The notes: a model not told the origin generated them from the sequence alone. DNA of 64,000 nt from Cymbidium sinense (GCA_021442155.1 CM038221.1:45331648-45395647), one strand, 5' to 3'. Positions 31,657-44,447 are shown, counted from the stretch's first letter. Numbers and translations: made by a program.

Positions 31657-34178
31657 AAGGGTAATAGTGACCGACAAGAACACCGCACATAGTGATCAAA
31701 ATGATCAACAACACCAAGAGATCACAAGCACTAAAAAACAATCTATCCAACCCAAGGAAAAGAAAGAATCTAAGCTTAGTGTAATGTGGCTCTACTTATG
31801 TCCAAGACATAAGAGAGAGGGAAGAATCCACTGGGGATGAGTGTGAACCTTCCACTGGAAGCAGTTCAATCATCCACAAGGGGATGAAGGTTTTGATTTG
31901 AATCTCACTAAGGAGAGATCTGGGGAGAGAGGGTTGAATTTATTTCAAAATTTGTTAGGTTTGAATTTTTAGATGAACCCTATTGGTTTGTAATGGAATG
32001 TCAGAATGGAGGCTAAAGCTGGATTTACCAATCCAAAGGGGTAGTACTAAGCACATAGTAGGACTAACCAACCAAAGGGATGCCTTGATAATAGTGAAGA
32101 AAGCATAGTAGACTTACATCCTCCAAAGTAGAGGGTTGAGGGTAATCTATTTGATTGAACCCAACCACGACTATTGAGTGAATGCCACCGGGGACTTAGA
32201 TCAACTCAAGATAGTCAAGATTGATTGATTTTATTTATTTATTTTATATTTGATCCCATAGGTTTGTGAATGACCGGTGGGGCCATGGAAGCCTATACTA
32301 ACTCATTTACCAATCAAAGGGAGTAGTCTACCAACCATAAGGTAGACTATCCAACCAAAGGAGAATGCCTTTGGTACAATGGTCAAGTCTTAAGAAGAAA
32401 GCATGGGACTCACATCTTCTAGAAACAAGAACCATTGGGGTGATTGTAAAAAATCAACCCGACCTGGGTCGACTATTATTGAGTGAATGCCAGCTTAGAC
32501 TTAGATCTCAAAGATAGTCAAGATTAATTTTATTTTATTATTTTGGATTCTATTGGTTTGCGATGGATCATACTAGGAGCTTATAGAAGCCTAGACCTAT
32601 CTCGATTTATTGAACCAAAGGGAGTATCCCGATGGGAGAACTATCCACCAAAGGAGTGCCTTGTAATGATCAATTGAAGGGAAGAAAGCTCGGGACTCAC
32701 ATCTTCCAGAAAAAAGACCACTGTGATTGGTTGCAACAAATCAAACCCAGGGTTTCTATCACCATAAAATCATGCTAGAAAGAATGCATCATAGTCTTAT
32801 ATCTTTCAAAGTGGAATGATTGTAACTGCTTGTGGAAAAATAGATTGAACCTAACCTAAGGGTGACTACAGTACCCGTGGATTTATCTCAACTCGTAGTG
32901 CAATTCCTATAGCGAGTTCTGCTGACACTACCTTAAAGATAGGATGCCTGCTTGGAAAAAGGGGCCCTTTGGGAGCTTGAATTCCTAATCCACAAGAAAA
33001 TTAATTTAGTTAATTTTGTTTATTTTAGTTTACTTTATTGTGAACCCTGTTAGTTTACGAGAGATCAAACTGAGAAGGAGCTTATATCAGCTTAGACCTA
33101 TCTTAGATTTAAACAAGAGAATTTGCATCCGCGAACAAATTTTCCAATCATGGGGTCTACTAGAAAGGGGAACTATCCAATCCTAACTAAGTATCTAAAT
33201 GGGGGACTTGATCCAAATAGAGTGCCACCAGGGATGGGGTGAAGGGCTTAATCCAACACCGGAGAAGATGACATAGTCATAAATTCAATAGTATTGGTGT
33301 CCAACTCAAGGAGAAAGTGGACTCATATCAAGAGTGGTGTACTCACCGGGTGAGTCGCCATAGTGAACATCAACCAACCTAAGGTGCCTTTTGCACAATC
33401 ACTAGGAAGAAAGCTGGACACATCCTCCTATAGAGAACTCTGGATAGTCTTTATTGACAAGTGCTATCAACCTAGGCTACTAAGTGAATGCCACTGGGGA
33501 CTTAGATCAACTCAAAAGTAGTCAAGAGGAAAGGAGCCTGGGGACTTATCCTAAACCTCAAATATACTCAACCTAGTTAGAACATGATGGCTAGTTCAAG
33601 AAGAAAGCACTGGGACTCACATCTTCTTAAACAAAGTCAACATGAGCTTACTAGGTGAATACCATACTACTAACAATGCTCTTTGGTTTAATGATCAAGT
33701 TAGAAGAAAGCAGGGGACTCACATCTCCAAATAATGACCAGGGTGACATACCAGGTAGATGTAGACCTACCTAAGAGCTAATGAGTGAGTGCCATGGGCT
33801 TGCACATCAAAATAGTCAAGATAAATATTTGTGTTTGTTGTGTATGTGTAAAAGAATAGGATGCCTCTGGGGACTCTTACACCTACTTAAACATGCTTAT
33901 GAAAATGATGCCATGATGGCAACAAGAATTCCCACCAAGAAAGGATGCTTGGGTTCTCTCTAACTTAGTTATGCTAAGGATGCCTCGTTCTCTTACATTA
34001 TAAAGCATCGAGATTGTGTTTGTGTGAAAGAGGGATAGATGCCACTGGGGACTCTACACTACCCTAAACACATCCATGGATTCACAAGATAAGCAAACAA
34101 CACTTCAAAGAAGAGAAGATTTGATGAATGGAATCGATTTTGTTCTTTTATTAATAATTATTTTCAAACAAGTTTATT
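31657..34178 (-). repeat. E2 3' non-coding region with degenerate repeats
   Basis: It lies between the end of pol and the 3' LTR. It is built of irregular 100-350 bp repeats containing GAAGAAAGCATGGGACTCACATC, CACTGGGGACTTAGATC and CATAGTCAAGAT-type words (for example 32187, 32396, 32683, 33491, 33608, 33862, 34051). The block closest to pol repeats ATGCC(A/T)CTGGGGACTC. No reading frame is supported. E3 has the homologous region at 57091-59330. No classic polypurine tract is obvious beside the LTR. Confidence 0.75.
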
Positions 34179-35250
34179 TCATGGGTAATATTTCTTTAGA
34201 TAGAGCCCATTAATTGGAAGCATCGGTGTTCCCTTTACAATCAATATAAGATCCTCCTTGTAGGCCTTCTATGACATGGGGCCTTCCCAAGTGGGTTCAA
34301 ACTTGCCTCCCATCTTTGACAGGCAACAATTGGTCTCTTTAAAACTAACACAAGTTCTCCTACTCGAAAAGAGCTAGGGAAGACCAGCTTGTTGTGAGCT
34401 TGAATCATTTTGGTCTTATATAACTCGAGATTTTGGCACGCCCATAGACGAATTTCCTCCAAACCTTCAAGCTCTTCTAACCGTAACTTTGCATTATGCT
34501 CTATAGTGATCTTGTTACCCAATGCTATCCTTAGTGATGGGAGTTGAACTTAAAGGAAGAATTTCACCCATACACTAAGGAAAATGGGGTAGAGGAGTTT
34601 TGGTATGTGCGCACAAGCTTCAACCAACTTTCATTCCACTATTTGTTATCATCAAGAGTCTTCTTCAAGATTTGATGAGAGTTTTATTGAATGCTTCGCT
34701 AAGCCATTACCTGGTAGTAGATGGTGGAGTATAATCTATTCCATGTCTTCAAAGTTGATCTTCATGCTTTTGAATGCAATATCATTATCGATATAATTCA
34801 TCGAGGCACCCCAACCTATATATGATATGGTTCAAAAAAAAAAAGCACATGGTGAGTGACTCTCGAGTGGGATGGCTACCACTTGGAAAAGTAGTAAGTA
34901 ACTAAGATGAATCGATGCCCTTGGAAGAAGGAGGATCGATCAGACCTACAATGTCGGTACCTCAACACTCAAATGGCCATGAAGCCAATGTAGGGTGTAG
35001 AATGTTGGGTGGTTGGTGGAGGACCACACCGTGCACCTAACACTGATGGCATCTCCTAGCTACGTCCATGCAATCTGTGATCATAGAAGGCCAATAGTAT
35101 CCAAGTATTTTGATCTTCATCTTCATCTTTGGATCATATTGATGTGCTCCACATAGACCTGAATGTACCTACCATATGCCATATGTGTTTGTCAAAACAA
35201 CATAACCATATTTGGTCAAAGGATCGGTGGTGCCATCAAAAAGCATGAGA
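34179..35250 (-). pseudogene. E2 integrase domain (degenerate)
   Basis: From right to left: the zinc region at about 35042-35165 is well kept (HSGLCGAHQYDP ... DCMDVARRCHQC). The core start (WPFEC-stop-GTDIVGLIDPP) is near 34900-34990 with one stop and one frameshift. The second Asp segment (IDND) is near 34790, and the C-terminal segment at 34241-34522 reads KLRLEELEGLEEIRLWACQN and VGELVLVLKRP. The GKFEPTWEGP.VIEG motif (GPF type) and terminal GLYLKKYYP-stop end at 34179. This is the natural C-terminus of pol, missing from E1. It catalysed cDNA integration when intact. Confidence 0.85.
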
Positions 35251-35269
35251 GAGCTCTGTTTCACCCGAT

Positions 35270-35860
35270 GGGCTTGAGATTTCTCTTATTTTTCGATGTT
35301 CAAGTAATCTATGAATGGTTGCCTCTCCAATCCTTGTCCATTTTGGCAATGAACCTCCCCTTCAAGAGAAAGTCTCTTGATGAGTTCAATCAATAAGGGA
35401 TGGACTTGTCTATTTTGGACCCTTATTGAAATGGACTCATCTTCATGCCAACTCTTTGGCAAGTTTGGCCAAGGCATCTATGTTTCTCTCGGAACCTTGT
35501 AGATGGTGACTTTGGAAATGGGCCAACAACTTCATGGTATACTAGTAATGAAGCTTTGAGAACTTGAGGACTTGAAAATCTGCTGATGATGACCGAGAAT
35601 CCCCAAAGATGTTGATGCTCTGACATTGATAGTGATGGCTAACCTAACTAGTAATCAAAGCCTCATACTCAGCTTCATTGTTGGTGCAGGGTTGGAAAGA
35701 TAGTATGAGAATCTCATCACATCATGGTTTGGAGTTAGAAGAACTATTCCTACCTGCTTTCTGGGAGAATAGATCATGGTGCTTCACCTTTAAGAAAAGA
35801 AGCGACCATCAAAATACATCTCCCATCGGTTAAAGTTCATGATTTGTTCATCGGAGATCA
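35270..35860 (-). pseudogene. E2 archaeal-type RNase H (degenerate)
   Basis: TNNEAEYEALI-type sequence near 35650-35680, FDG(A)-type sequence near 35800, and the C-terminal REKH/AKLA segment in broken frames at 35423-35530. It sits between the first RNase H and integrase as in E1 and E3. Many 2-10 base deletions relative to E1. Confidence 0.7.
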
Positions 35861-35939
35861 TTGTAAAGGGAGAATCAACAAGAAGTGGGTGTCGCTAAGA
35901 AAAGCTAGCGACCTTTTCTTGAGGTATAAATGTGATATC

Positions 35940-36290
35940 AAAATTATGAGAGAGAATCATGGATGAGCCAAACGCCTAAAGTATTGGTGCATGAGATTGG
36001 ATTCTGAGATCAAGTTCACCTTATGAGAAAGCATATAGTATTGTAGCCGAGATGCAAAGATCAAAGCTAAAATGTTTCTTAATAGGTGGATAGTTTGCTT
36101 CAGAAGAATCAAATGATAGAGGTAGAGAGTGCTTTCCTTCCCTTCATCATTGGTTTGGGCCAAAGAGCACCGAGAGATCCAATGCAAAGTGTAAAGGATC
36201 AGGCCTACTGCGGGATAGGGCTAGAATTGGCGCTTCACCAAGTATCTAAATGCGGCAACACTTATCATCCGACTTGAACTTGGCATCCTT
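35940..36290 (-). pseudogene. E2 RNase H domain (degenerate)
   Basis: The 35957-36187 piece gives LAQTNDEGKESTLYLYH and LALIFAS; the frame then shifts into YYMLSHKVNLIS. Homologous to the E1 RNase H, with several small deletions. Confidence 0.75.
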
Positions 36291-37160
36291 TTGACAAGTG
36301 CTGAGAATGGCTTGCATCTCCCTGATAAGTTTGAGATAAAGCGTCTTAGATACAGCCATCCTTGAAAGGATCTAAGTTGAGTTAAACTCTAGAGGTGGCA
36401 TTTCTAAGATGGTTTTAATCTTTCGATCTATTTCTATTCTGTCAAAAAATAAAACCCAAGGAATTTCTTGAAGTTACTCAATGCACACTGGGGATTCATT
36501 TTGAGGTTATATTATCTTAACCATTCAAAACTACTCTCAAGTCAAAGAGGTGGTCTTCCTTTTCTAAACTTTGACTACTAGATCATCAACATAGCACTCA
36601 ACCGATGATGGATGAGTTCATTGAAGATCATGGCCCATGGTAGCACCGCATTTTAAGGCAAAGGCATGACCCTATAATAGAAGATTTCGATCGGTTTGAA
36701 AAGCGTTTTCTTTCTAAGAGACATCTTGATTTGGTTATAGCTGATGACCCATCCATGAAAGAGAAGACGCATGAGATGAGGCAATGTCCACCATTAATGG
36801 AAGAGGAAACTCATCCTTAGACATGCCTTTAAGTCCCTAAAATTGACACAAATGCAAATTTGCCATTCTTCTTCTTAACTGGATGACACTAGCTAACTGT
36901 AGGATATTTTTCTTCCCATGAAACCAACACATCGATCAATTTCTTGACTTCAAAATGACTTTGTTCAATTTCTAATCGCATGCATCTAGGAGCTTAATAG
37001 GGTAACAATTGTTAGCTTGTGGACTGCTACATGGAGATAAAGGCATTTCTTCATAACTCCATGTGAAGTCTTTTAAACTCAATAGCCTAACTAAGTCATT
37101 ATTCTTCTTCATTCAAGAATGAACCGATATATGTCGGCAAGATTTTCTTCTATCTCGGTT
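36291..37160 (-). pseudogene. E2 reverse transcriptase domain, YVDD kept
   Basis: The sense strand encodes VECYVDDLV at about 36576-36602, with YVDD codons at 36582-36593, so the catalytic Asp pair is intact locally. The N-terminal RT motifs (DFRDLNKAC- and FMDGS-like) are recognisable at 36720-36850, and the plus strand there includes the segment ATTGACACAAATGCAAATTTG that is lost from E1. Frameshifts occur about every 50-100 bp. Confidence 0.8.
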
Positions 37161-37840
37161 GATTTCTTTAAGCTTAATTATTGAATGAATCTCTTCAAAT
37201 GGTGCCTCTTTGACTTGGAGATCATCTATCATCGAAGTTTCTAAACACACATTCTCATAAGAGTTGGGGATGTGTGAGAAGAACTATCGATTCCAAATGG
37301 TAACAACTAGTAATAATCTTCATCATCGACCCATCATCAATCAGTCGCTCTTGATTGTGCTTCCTCTGTTGTTCCATAGCTTTTTGAAATATTCATGACT
37401 TGGACCATGTGTGAGGAACTAAACCTGTATAAGATTTTGAACACAGTAAAAGTCAAAAGGTAATTCCATTAATTCTTAAAGTATCTTCCTCAAGTCCTAC
37501 ATCAAGCTTGACTTGAGGATGATGAACCCAAAAAGAACCTCTTCATGTCACTGGAAGACTTAGGGACTTCCAACTACTAAACCTTCAACTTTCTGAGATG
37601 TAAGTGAAGAGCTAAGGTTCCCACGCCTAATAGTTTCATAAACATTCAATAATTTTGCTTTGGAGGCTGGTCTTCATCTCTATCAAAAGTCACCTCCAAT
37701 GGAACCCAGAGGGGTTTGGTATACTAATCACATTAGACTCATCCTCCGAGCTGGATTCCAAGTCTATGTGAATAGTAGGTACTCTATGAACTGGAACACT
37801 CAGGCTAAGGCCAACTAGGGGTCTCCCACCTTGGAATTGC
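37161..37840 (-). pseudogene. E2 RT-upstream linker
   Basis: Broken copy of the E1 7444-8330 linker, with FEEEI/INLR-type and ELPFD-type pieces near 37170 and 37460. No domain recognised. Confidence 0.55.
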
Positions 37841-38040
37841 CTCTACCTCCGCTCTACGGTGGAGGTTGAGCCATCTACCCACATGTCCATATGATGGAAT
37901 GAACGTGGGTGGAATGTGATATGGATCCACTTATTCTTCTCTTCCCTTGACTTTCTTTTTTTTTCTTTTCATTTTATTTTTATCTTTCATTTTCTTTCTT
38001 GTATTTGCATTTGAATTTTGTCCAAGTTCATGAGAAAGGG
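37841..38040 (-). pseudogene. E2 Lys-rich linker, protease to RT
   Basis: Open at 37931-38191. After SHELGQNSNANTRKK the translation becomes KDKNKMKRKKKKVKGREE, then PPTFIPSYGHVGRW. The RG-rich tail is partly lost. The Lys-rich stretch is longer and less interrupted than in E1. Confidence 0.65.
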
Positions 38041-38640
38041 TGTTTTGAGGAAGATAGTAGGTTGCATCCTCATAAATCTCAACCTCTAACGAAAATGGCT
38101 TTTCATCCCCAGTTGACATACTCAATTCCATCTTTTGAACTTGATGCACTAATGAAGGGGAGGATGGAGCAATCTTTTTCGATGTATCCAAGGCCTACCA
38201 AGCAAAGTGAATGAAGTATTCAAATCAATGATATAGAACTTGGCTTCCCACCATCTCCAATGACAACACTATGGAACCTAAACGCCACCTTGATCATTGA
38301 ATCCTCTCAACATCATTCTATCTCGAGAGTGTAGATGTCAATCTTCAAATAAGGGTCTTTAGACTCATAATGTTCTCGATGCACCAAATCCATGAAACCC
38401 CAGTGAGTCTGAACGTCCATGTCGACATGAGGGGATGGTTGTGCTCCAAGTCCCTAGTAGAAGGTCTCATCGAAGGTGATCCCTTTTCTTTTGCATAGTG
38501 TGCTTCCTCACCTATAGCCGAGCTAAGCATATTTTGTGATCAAGGAGGGCCTTGATTAGTGATTCTCATCTCTCTTTGGATAAGACAAGGGCATCATATA
38601 TGCTTAGCTTAGATCAACTTTCTTAGATGAGAAAGGATTG
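38041..38640 (-). pseudogene. E2 protease domain (degenerate)
   Basis: Holds YAKEKG, then DLEHNHPL and ENIMSLKTLI (38345-38530), and VEIYEDATYYLPQNTL at 38060-38100. The catalytic-loop position reads VSWIW rather than a D-S/T-G motif. It retains the middle part that E1 has deleted. Confidence 0.7.
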
Positions 38641-39320
38641 TAGTCCACCTGGTCTTCCACAAGCATATCCAAGGGTGGAGCATCTGGAAGGGCTTCTTGA
38701 TCTTCAATACCAATGACTTGTTTCCTATCTTGAGGTGCTACCCCGGGAGGTAGAACCTTGCCACTATGGAGGTTGACTAATCTCGGAGGCAAGGTGGTGG
38801 CAAGTTCTACCGCACTTGCTCACCTACCTTCTCCTATGGGACTCGAATCGATGATTCCAAGTCTATCTCAAGAGGTGAACCATAGTATTGAGTTGGAAAG
38901 TCCAACTCAATAGAAAGAGAAGATCAAAATTATTATAGTTAATTAGACTTGAAGAGTTATCGTTAAGACTATAAGAAGATAACTCATCAGTAGAGACACA
39001 TGTAATTCAAATCAGCTTTATTCTTCAATTTCTTGGAAGTATTTGGAGGTACAAGTCAGAGTGAGTGGAGTAAGGGATTTGATGCCCTTATCCATGATAC
39101 AAGAGTTCTAGTAGTATAAGAAATAGAAGAGCTATGAAATGGAAGAAGTCGATGTGGAAGCTGCAACTAAGCTATAGTCGAGCATCTGGCTATGCTAAGG
39201 GCTATCCCATGTCGACACATGCTGCTATTATTGTTGCAACTGAGCTCCCACTTTTCTAGAGTTGGCACTGGCAACTTGTGAACCTTCCTTGGCGTTGGAG
39301 GTTTGAGCTGACTCAAGCAC
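38641..39320 (-). pseudogene. E2 gag-protease spacer
   Basis: Homologue of E1 9050-9595; a piece at 38604-38792 (NLHSGKVLPPGVAPQDRKQV) is open. Unrecognised. Confidence 0.5.
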
Positions 39321-39720
39321 CTACAAGGAAAGCTTCTTGATCTTTTGAATTATTTTCTTAGAGGTTTTAGATAAAGAAATGTCCCAACCTTCTTTAATTT
39401 TGGTAGGATCACTTGTATCCCCAAGGATTACCCTAATGGAACTGGAAGGTTGTTCCACAAGGTATTCCTTTGGGATAATGATAGCACCAGTCTTAAAATT
39501 GTGTTCAAGCCAATCCTTGAATGTAAGGCAATCATCCAAAATGTGGCCTAGCATATGATGGTAAGGGAAAAAGTTTGGATCATGACTTTCTTTCTCTAGG
39601 CTCTAGCTAAAATTAGGTTTCTTTAAGAGATTCTTAATTTTCTGATTACCTCCCTCTTAAAAGAATAAGGTTTGTTTAACTTATCTAAAGTAGGTGGACC
39701 ATAGCTACTGGTGGAGGATA
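39321..39720 (-). pseudogene. E2 gag nucleocapsid region
   Basis: 39321-39554 is open: MLGHILDDCLTFKDWLEHNF, then WDISLSKTSKKI. Just upstream the zinc knuckle reads NFFPYHHMLGH, so the first Cys is replaced by Phe and the knuckle is probably non-functional. Confidence 0.75.
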
Positions 39721-40430
39721 TGCATCACTTATGGTAGGGGTGGTATGCGCCATGGAGCTAGTGGAGGGTATGCTCTCGATGTGGTGGCAAAGGAGGTGGA
39801 GGTCCGAGGTCATGGTCTCTGACTTCTCTACCCGCTTCTTGTCAACCGCTACCGCTTCAGTTTCTTCATAGACCTTTTGGGATTAACCGATCTGAAAAGG
39901 CAACTAGCTCCTTGTAGACTAGTCACCTTGTTGATTAGCTTCTCAAATGTCTTATGGTGAAGCCCTTAAGCATGAAGGCAACGCCATGGATATTCTTCAA
40001 GAGAATCTCAATGGCATGTTTAGACAATGGTTCACACTTCATACTCGTTATGCCATCAAGAATATAATCAACAAGTGACTCACTGAGTTATTGTTACAAT
40101 GAGATCAAATACCGAACCCTTTGTCGAGCTCCAAATCTCTTGATGAAGAGTTATTCTAACTCAAGAAATGTCATCCATCATTAAAAGTTCAACATACCAA
40201 TCAAAAATGATACCCGCTAGGCTACTAAAAGAGTCAAAGAGTAAAGCATCAGCTACCGCATTAAAATAACCTCCCCGTGAGCTATACCCTCTCATTCCAC
40301 TACTACCATCAAGCTTTTGAAGGATGGAGGTACCAAACCCTTGCTATATTGTAATCACCCTCTTAGTAGGGTCTACCCTTTGGAACCGATGATCCTCCCC
40401 GGGCTTGAGCCAAATCTTCCTTCACCTATT
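39721..40430 (-). pseudogene. E2 gag capsid region (degenerate)
   Basis: PPSFKSLDGSS near 40300-40335 is the gag-domain start, then sequence homologous to E1 10131-10810. EDLAQARGGSSVPK lies just upstream. Multiple frameshifts. Confidence 0.65.
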
Positions 40431-41870
40431 GCATAATCATGGATTTTAGATATTTTTCATTTATGGAGGTACTATCAACTACCTTCATCATGCTATCTAC
40501 CTTGCTCAATGAGGTAGATAACTGTCAAGACATGCACTAGCTTTGCTGATCCCATCATCATTCATTGGGATAGAAGTTGACTCTTCTTCATCGTAATCGT
40601 AAATACCCTAAGATCTCCTTCTTTCTCCATAAAATAGTGCAACTATCTCATCTAAGGATCGATCTAACTGGGTACAACTAGCCGGACAAGGTGATCAGCC
40701 ATCAGAGGCACCTCACTCTTGGAGTCAATCCTGTGTACTCACTAGAAGAATGATACTCCCGATCGACTAATAGGGGTAACAATCTTAGGATGATCTACCA
40801 CTATCACCAACCGTCATCCGGAATATCTGATAGTCACCATCTCATCCGGGTGAAGGAGTTGAACCACGATGCTCGGGTCGCCACTCCTTCACACCACTAT
40901 GGGTAGAAGGTCGAGCAGAGAGCTCGCCCTACCACATGGGTGGTGGGAGAAGTAGGATCCCTTGGTACCGGATCACCAACGGGTATTTTTTCCTCGCGCC
41001 CTTCATGGCCTTGGGATGGAATGGGTGATCAAACTGCACCGCGATGGCGACATGGGGTAGAGTGGGGTGGAGACCACCACTCATGTGGAGCCCCCCTATG
41101 GTGGTCCCATGAGAATAATCTATGGTCGAGCGACGCCGCTAGAAAATCAACCAAAGCGTACCGACTAAACAACCTTCATCGCTCCCTAGTAATGTGATGT
41201 ATGGGCCTCATGGGCCCTCTCAACAAATTTTCCTCCACCAGGGGATAGATCAAGATCAATACCAAACTCTAAGCATCCAGCACTTCACCTACCTATAGAA
41301 TAGATGAGAGCAAATGACCTTATAGACACGTATGCACCACCGAGGAGGTGATGAACGATCCTCTGGCATCCTCTCTATCGATCTTGAGAGAGGATGAAAC
41401 TATTTTTTCCATAACTGGTAAAGTGATCATGGAGACTCATCCATGGTCGACTTACCTGCCTCTCTAGCTATCTAGTGTGGAACCGCTTGACCACATGCTT
41501 CTTGTTCCTACAGTGTGACTAGGATGAGAGGAGTGTGAGCTAGACCCATACTCAAATGTTGGGAGGCAAGCCCAAACTGGGGAGCCTTACCCCTGAGGAG
41601 GTGAGTGAGCATGCAGGGCAACATGGCAACTCGAGGATGAACTCCAATTGAACTGAATCGCAGCACTGCTATAACCATTGAAGTCTTGTACGCCACAACT
41701 TTTCTTCGTGAGGAGATATCAATCGATGAAAAGTCTATCGATGACCGGCTTCTACGCCACCTTCTTCCTACTGACTATGGTGAGGGGAATGCCCTCACAA
41801 GTGATCTGGCCCCTCAAATCCCAAGTGGATCAAGTGGTATGGTCTTGGAGGGACTGATCTAAGCTAGATC
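40431..41870 (-). pseudogene. E2 gag N-terminal and upstream ORF-like region
   Basis: Homologous to E1 10830-12660 but poorly preserved. It includes a GQITCEGI segment near 41790-41815 and an open stretch at 41508-41696. No domain assigned; may correspond to the extra ORF1 of Ogre elements. Confidence 0.4.
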
Positions 41871-41989
41871 CATGGGGAAGTAAAGACAAATTGGGAACCC
41901 ATTTCAATTATAGTCTACTAAAACAAACTATTGAAAAAGATCTGCAATGAGAAATGAACTTGCACAGTTTGTCTCCATAGATTTTGAAT
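41871..41989 (-). other. E2 coding-leader junction
   Basis: AT-rich sequence with nothing recognised. Confidence 0.35.
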
Positions 41990-44200
41990 TTGAATTTGAA
42001 AATTTGAACCCACATCCAACAACTTGGTAGTGTTAAGTGGGTTCAAATGAATTCGGAAAGATTGATTGAAAGAGGAATTTGAATATGAATCCAAACTTCA
42101 ACAAATTTAGGTATGTTGAAATATGGATTCAAAATTTTGATAGGATGCTTCCATAGTTCAGTTTTGAATTTGAATTTTGTGATTTGAGGACCCTTTCCTT
42201 TAACAAATTTGGGTATGTTAAATAAGGGTCAAATGATTTTGTTTTTTGTTTTGATTTGGAATTTTTACAAAATTTAGATAAGTGAAGTGAAAGTGATTGT
42301 TCTTTGTGAATTTTGTTTTGTTTTGATTTTGAAAATTTGAATTCTTACTTAGAAAATTTAGGTATGTTAAGTAAGAATCCAAGTGTATTTGTGAATTTTG
42401 AAAATAGGATTCTTAGCAAATTTAGGTATGCTAAGAAAATCCTAAGTGTTTCATTTGTTAAAATTTTGATTTTGAAAAGGTAGGATCCTTTAGCAAATTT
42501 GGTATGCTAAGGGATCCTAAGTGTTTTTTTTGTTTTGAAATGAAAAAGTGGAGATTTAACTTTAGCAAATTTGGTATGCTAAAGATGAAAACCCATTTGG
42601 TTTGAGAAATGGAAATTTCACTTAGCAAATTTGAGTATGCTAAATGAAATTCCAAATGGTGTTTAAAAAATTTTGATTTCATTTTGATTTTGAAAATGGA
42701 AACTTCTTAGCAAATTTGGTATGCTAAGGAAAGAAGTTCCAAATGTGTTCAAATATGTTTGAAATTTTGAATTTTGATTTGGAAATTTAACAAATTTGAT
42801 ATGTTAAATGAAGTTCCAAATATTTTGTTTGAAATTTTGATTTGGAAACATCACTTAACAAATTTGGGTATGTTAAATGTTTAAATTTTTTGAAATATTT
42901 TGATTTGATTTTGATTTGAAGGTTCACTTAACAAATTTGGTATGTATGAAGTTCCAAAATGTTTTGAAAAATTTTGGATTATAATTGTTGATTTGATTTT
43001 GATTTTTTTACTTTGCAAATTTGATCATGCTAAATGAAATTAATTGAGGTTCCAAATTTTTTTTTTTTGAAATATGATTGTTGATTTTGATTTTGATTTG
43101 AAACTTCACTTAACAAATTTGATTATGCTAAATGAAATTCCAAATGTATGTTTTGAAATTTTAAATTTTGATTTGGAGACTTCACTTAACAAATTTGGGT
43201 ATGTTAAATGAGTTCCAAATGTGTTTAGAAAATTTTGAAATTTTGATTTTGTTGATTTAGAAACTTTACTTAACAAATTTGGTATATGTTAAGTTTCAAA
43301 TGTGTTTGAAAATTTTTGATTTTGATTTGAAAACTTACTAACAAATTTGTGTATTAAATGAAGTTCCAAATATGTGTTTGAAAATTTTGAAATATGATTG
43401 TTTGATTTTGATTTTGATTTGACTTCACAAGCAATTAAAAAATTCCAAACAAATGTTTGAAATTTTTTTGAAATATCATTGTTGATTTTGATTTTGGATT
43501 TGAAAACTTCACTTAGCAAATTTGATTATGCTAAATGAAATTCCAAATGTATGTTTGAAGAATTTTTGTTGGATTTTGAATTTGGAGATTGACTTAACAA
43601 ATTTGGGTATGTTAAATGGAGATCAATTTTATTTTTGAAATATGAAATTTTTGTGTGTGATTGTTCCTTTTTTGAAAGGGAGAAATTTCAACTTAAAACA
43701 TATGTGGGATATGTTTAAGTAGGATTTCTAAAAGATATATTTTTTTTTAGTTGAATGAAATCTTCATTTAATAAATTTAAGTATATTAAATGAAGGTGCA
43801 TATGTGCTTTTGAAAATTTTAATTTTGTTTACAAATGAACTTTCCATTCAATAAGTGAATATATTGAATAAAAGAATTCATGTGTGCTTTTTTGAAAGTT
43901 TTATGATTATGATTGTGATTTTGAAAAAATGATTCATTTTATTTTGAAAATGAAATCTTCATCAAAGTGAATTGAAAGAAGATGTTCATTTGTGCTTTTT
44001 TATTAGTTTTATTTTTTGAAAATCCTACATGTAATAATTATGAATTATTAAATGAGGGTTATCAAAATTTTGTGAAAAATATTTTATTAAGTGCATTTTT
44101 TTGAAAATGTGCTTTTGAAAAAGCAAAAGTTCTTTATGGAAGATTTATTATTTTTAGGATGAACCTTTCCTTATCATGAAAATGATAAGGAGGATGTCTT
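41990..44200 (-). repeat. E2 leader hairpin array
   Basis: About 25 hairpins homologous in place and style to 12770-14830. Clear examples: 42005-42043 (GAACCCAC/GTGGGTTC), 42108-42132 (CAACAAATTTAGGTATGTTG), 42481-42518 (AGGATCC-TTAGCA/TGCTAAGGGATCCT) and 42615-42651 (TTTCACTTAGCA/TGCTAAATGAAA). The loop consensus AAATTTGGGTATG is kept. Several units in the right half are damaged by deletions. Confidence 0.8.
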
Positions 44201-44431
44201 TAAAAAATGTTTTCCTTTTATTTAGATTTTCTTCATTTTACCCATTAGAGAAACCAACGGGGGTTTTAAGACTAATAAGGAGTGTGATCCTAAAACCTAA
44301 AGATGTTTAACTCAACTCAAGAGTTTAATGAGCTATGCCAAATGGAAAGAAAGATAGTCTGATTCATACCAAAGTAAATAAACTATTGATACTCAAAGAC
44401 AATGATCATTTACCAAAGATGAGAGGAACCA
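44201..44431 (-). other. E2 leader next to PBS
   Basis: Matches E1 14780-14997 (AATGATCATTTACCAAAGAT, GAGGAACCATCCCC). No gene. Confidence 0.5.
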
Positions 44432-44447
44432 TCCCCATGAGTCACCA
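44432..44447 (-). promoter_or_regulatory. E2 primer-binding site
   Basis: Sense strand TGGTGACTCATGGGGA. The first 9 bases fit TGGCGACTC with one transition; two bases are missing compared with E1. 15 bases separate it from the LTR. Confidence 0.7.
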
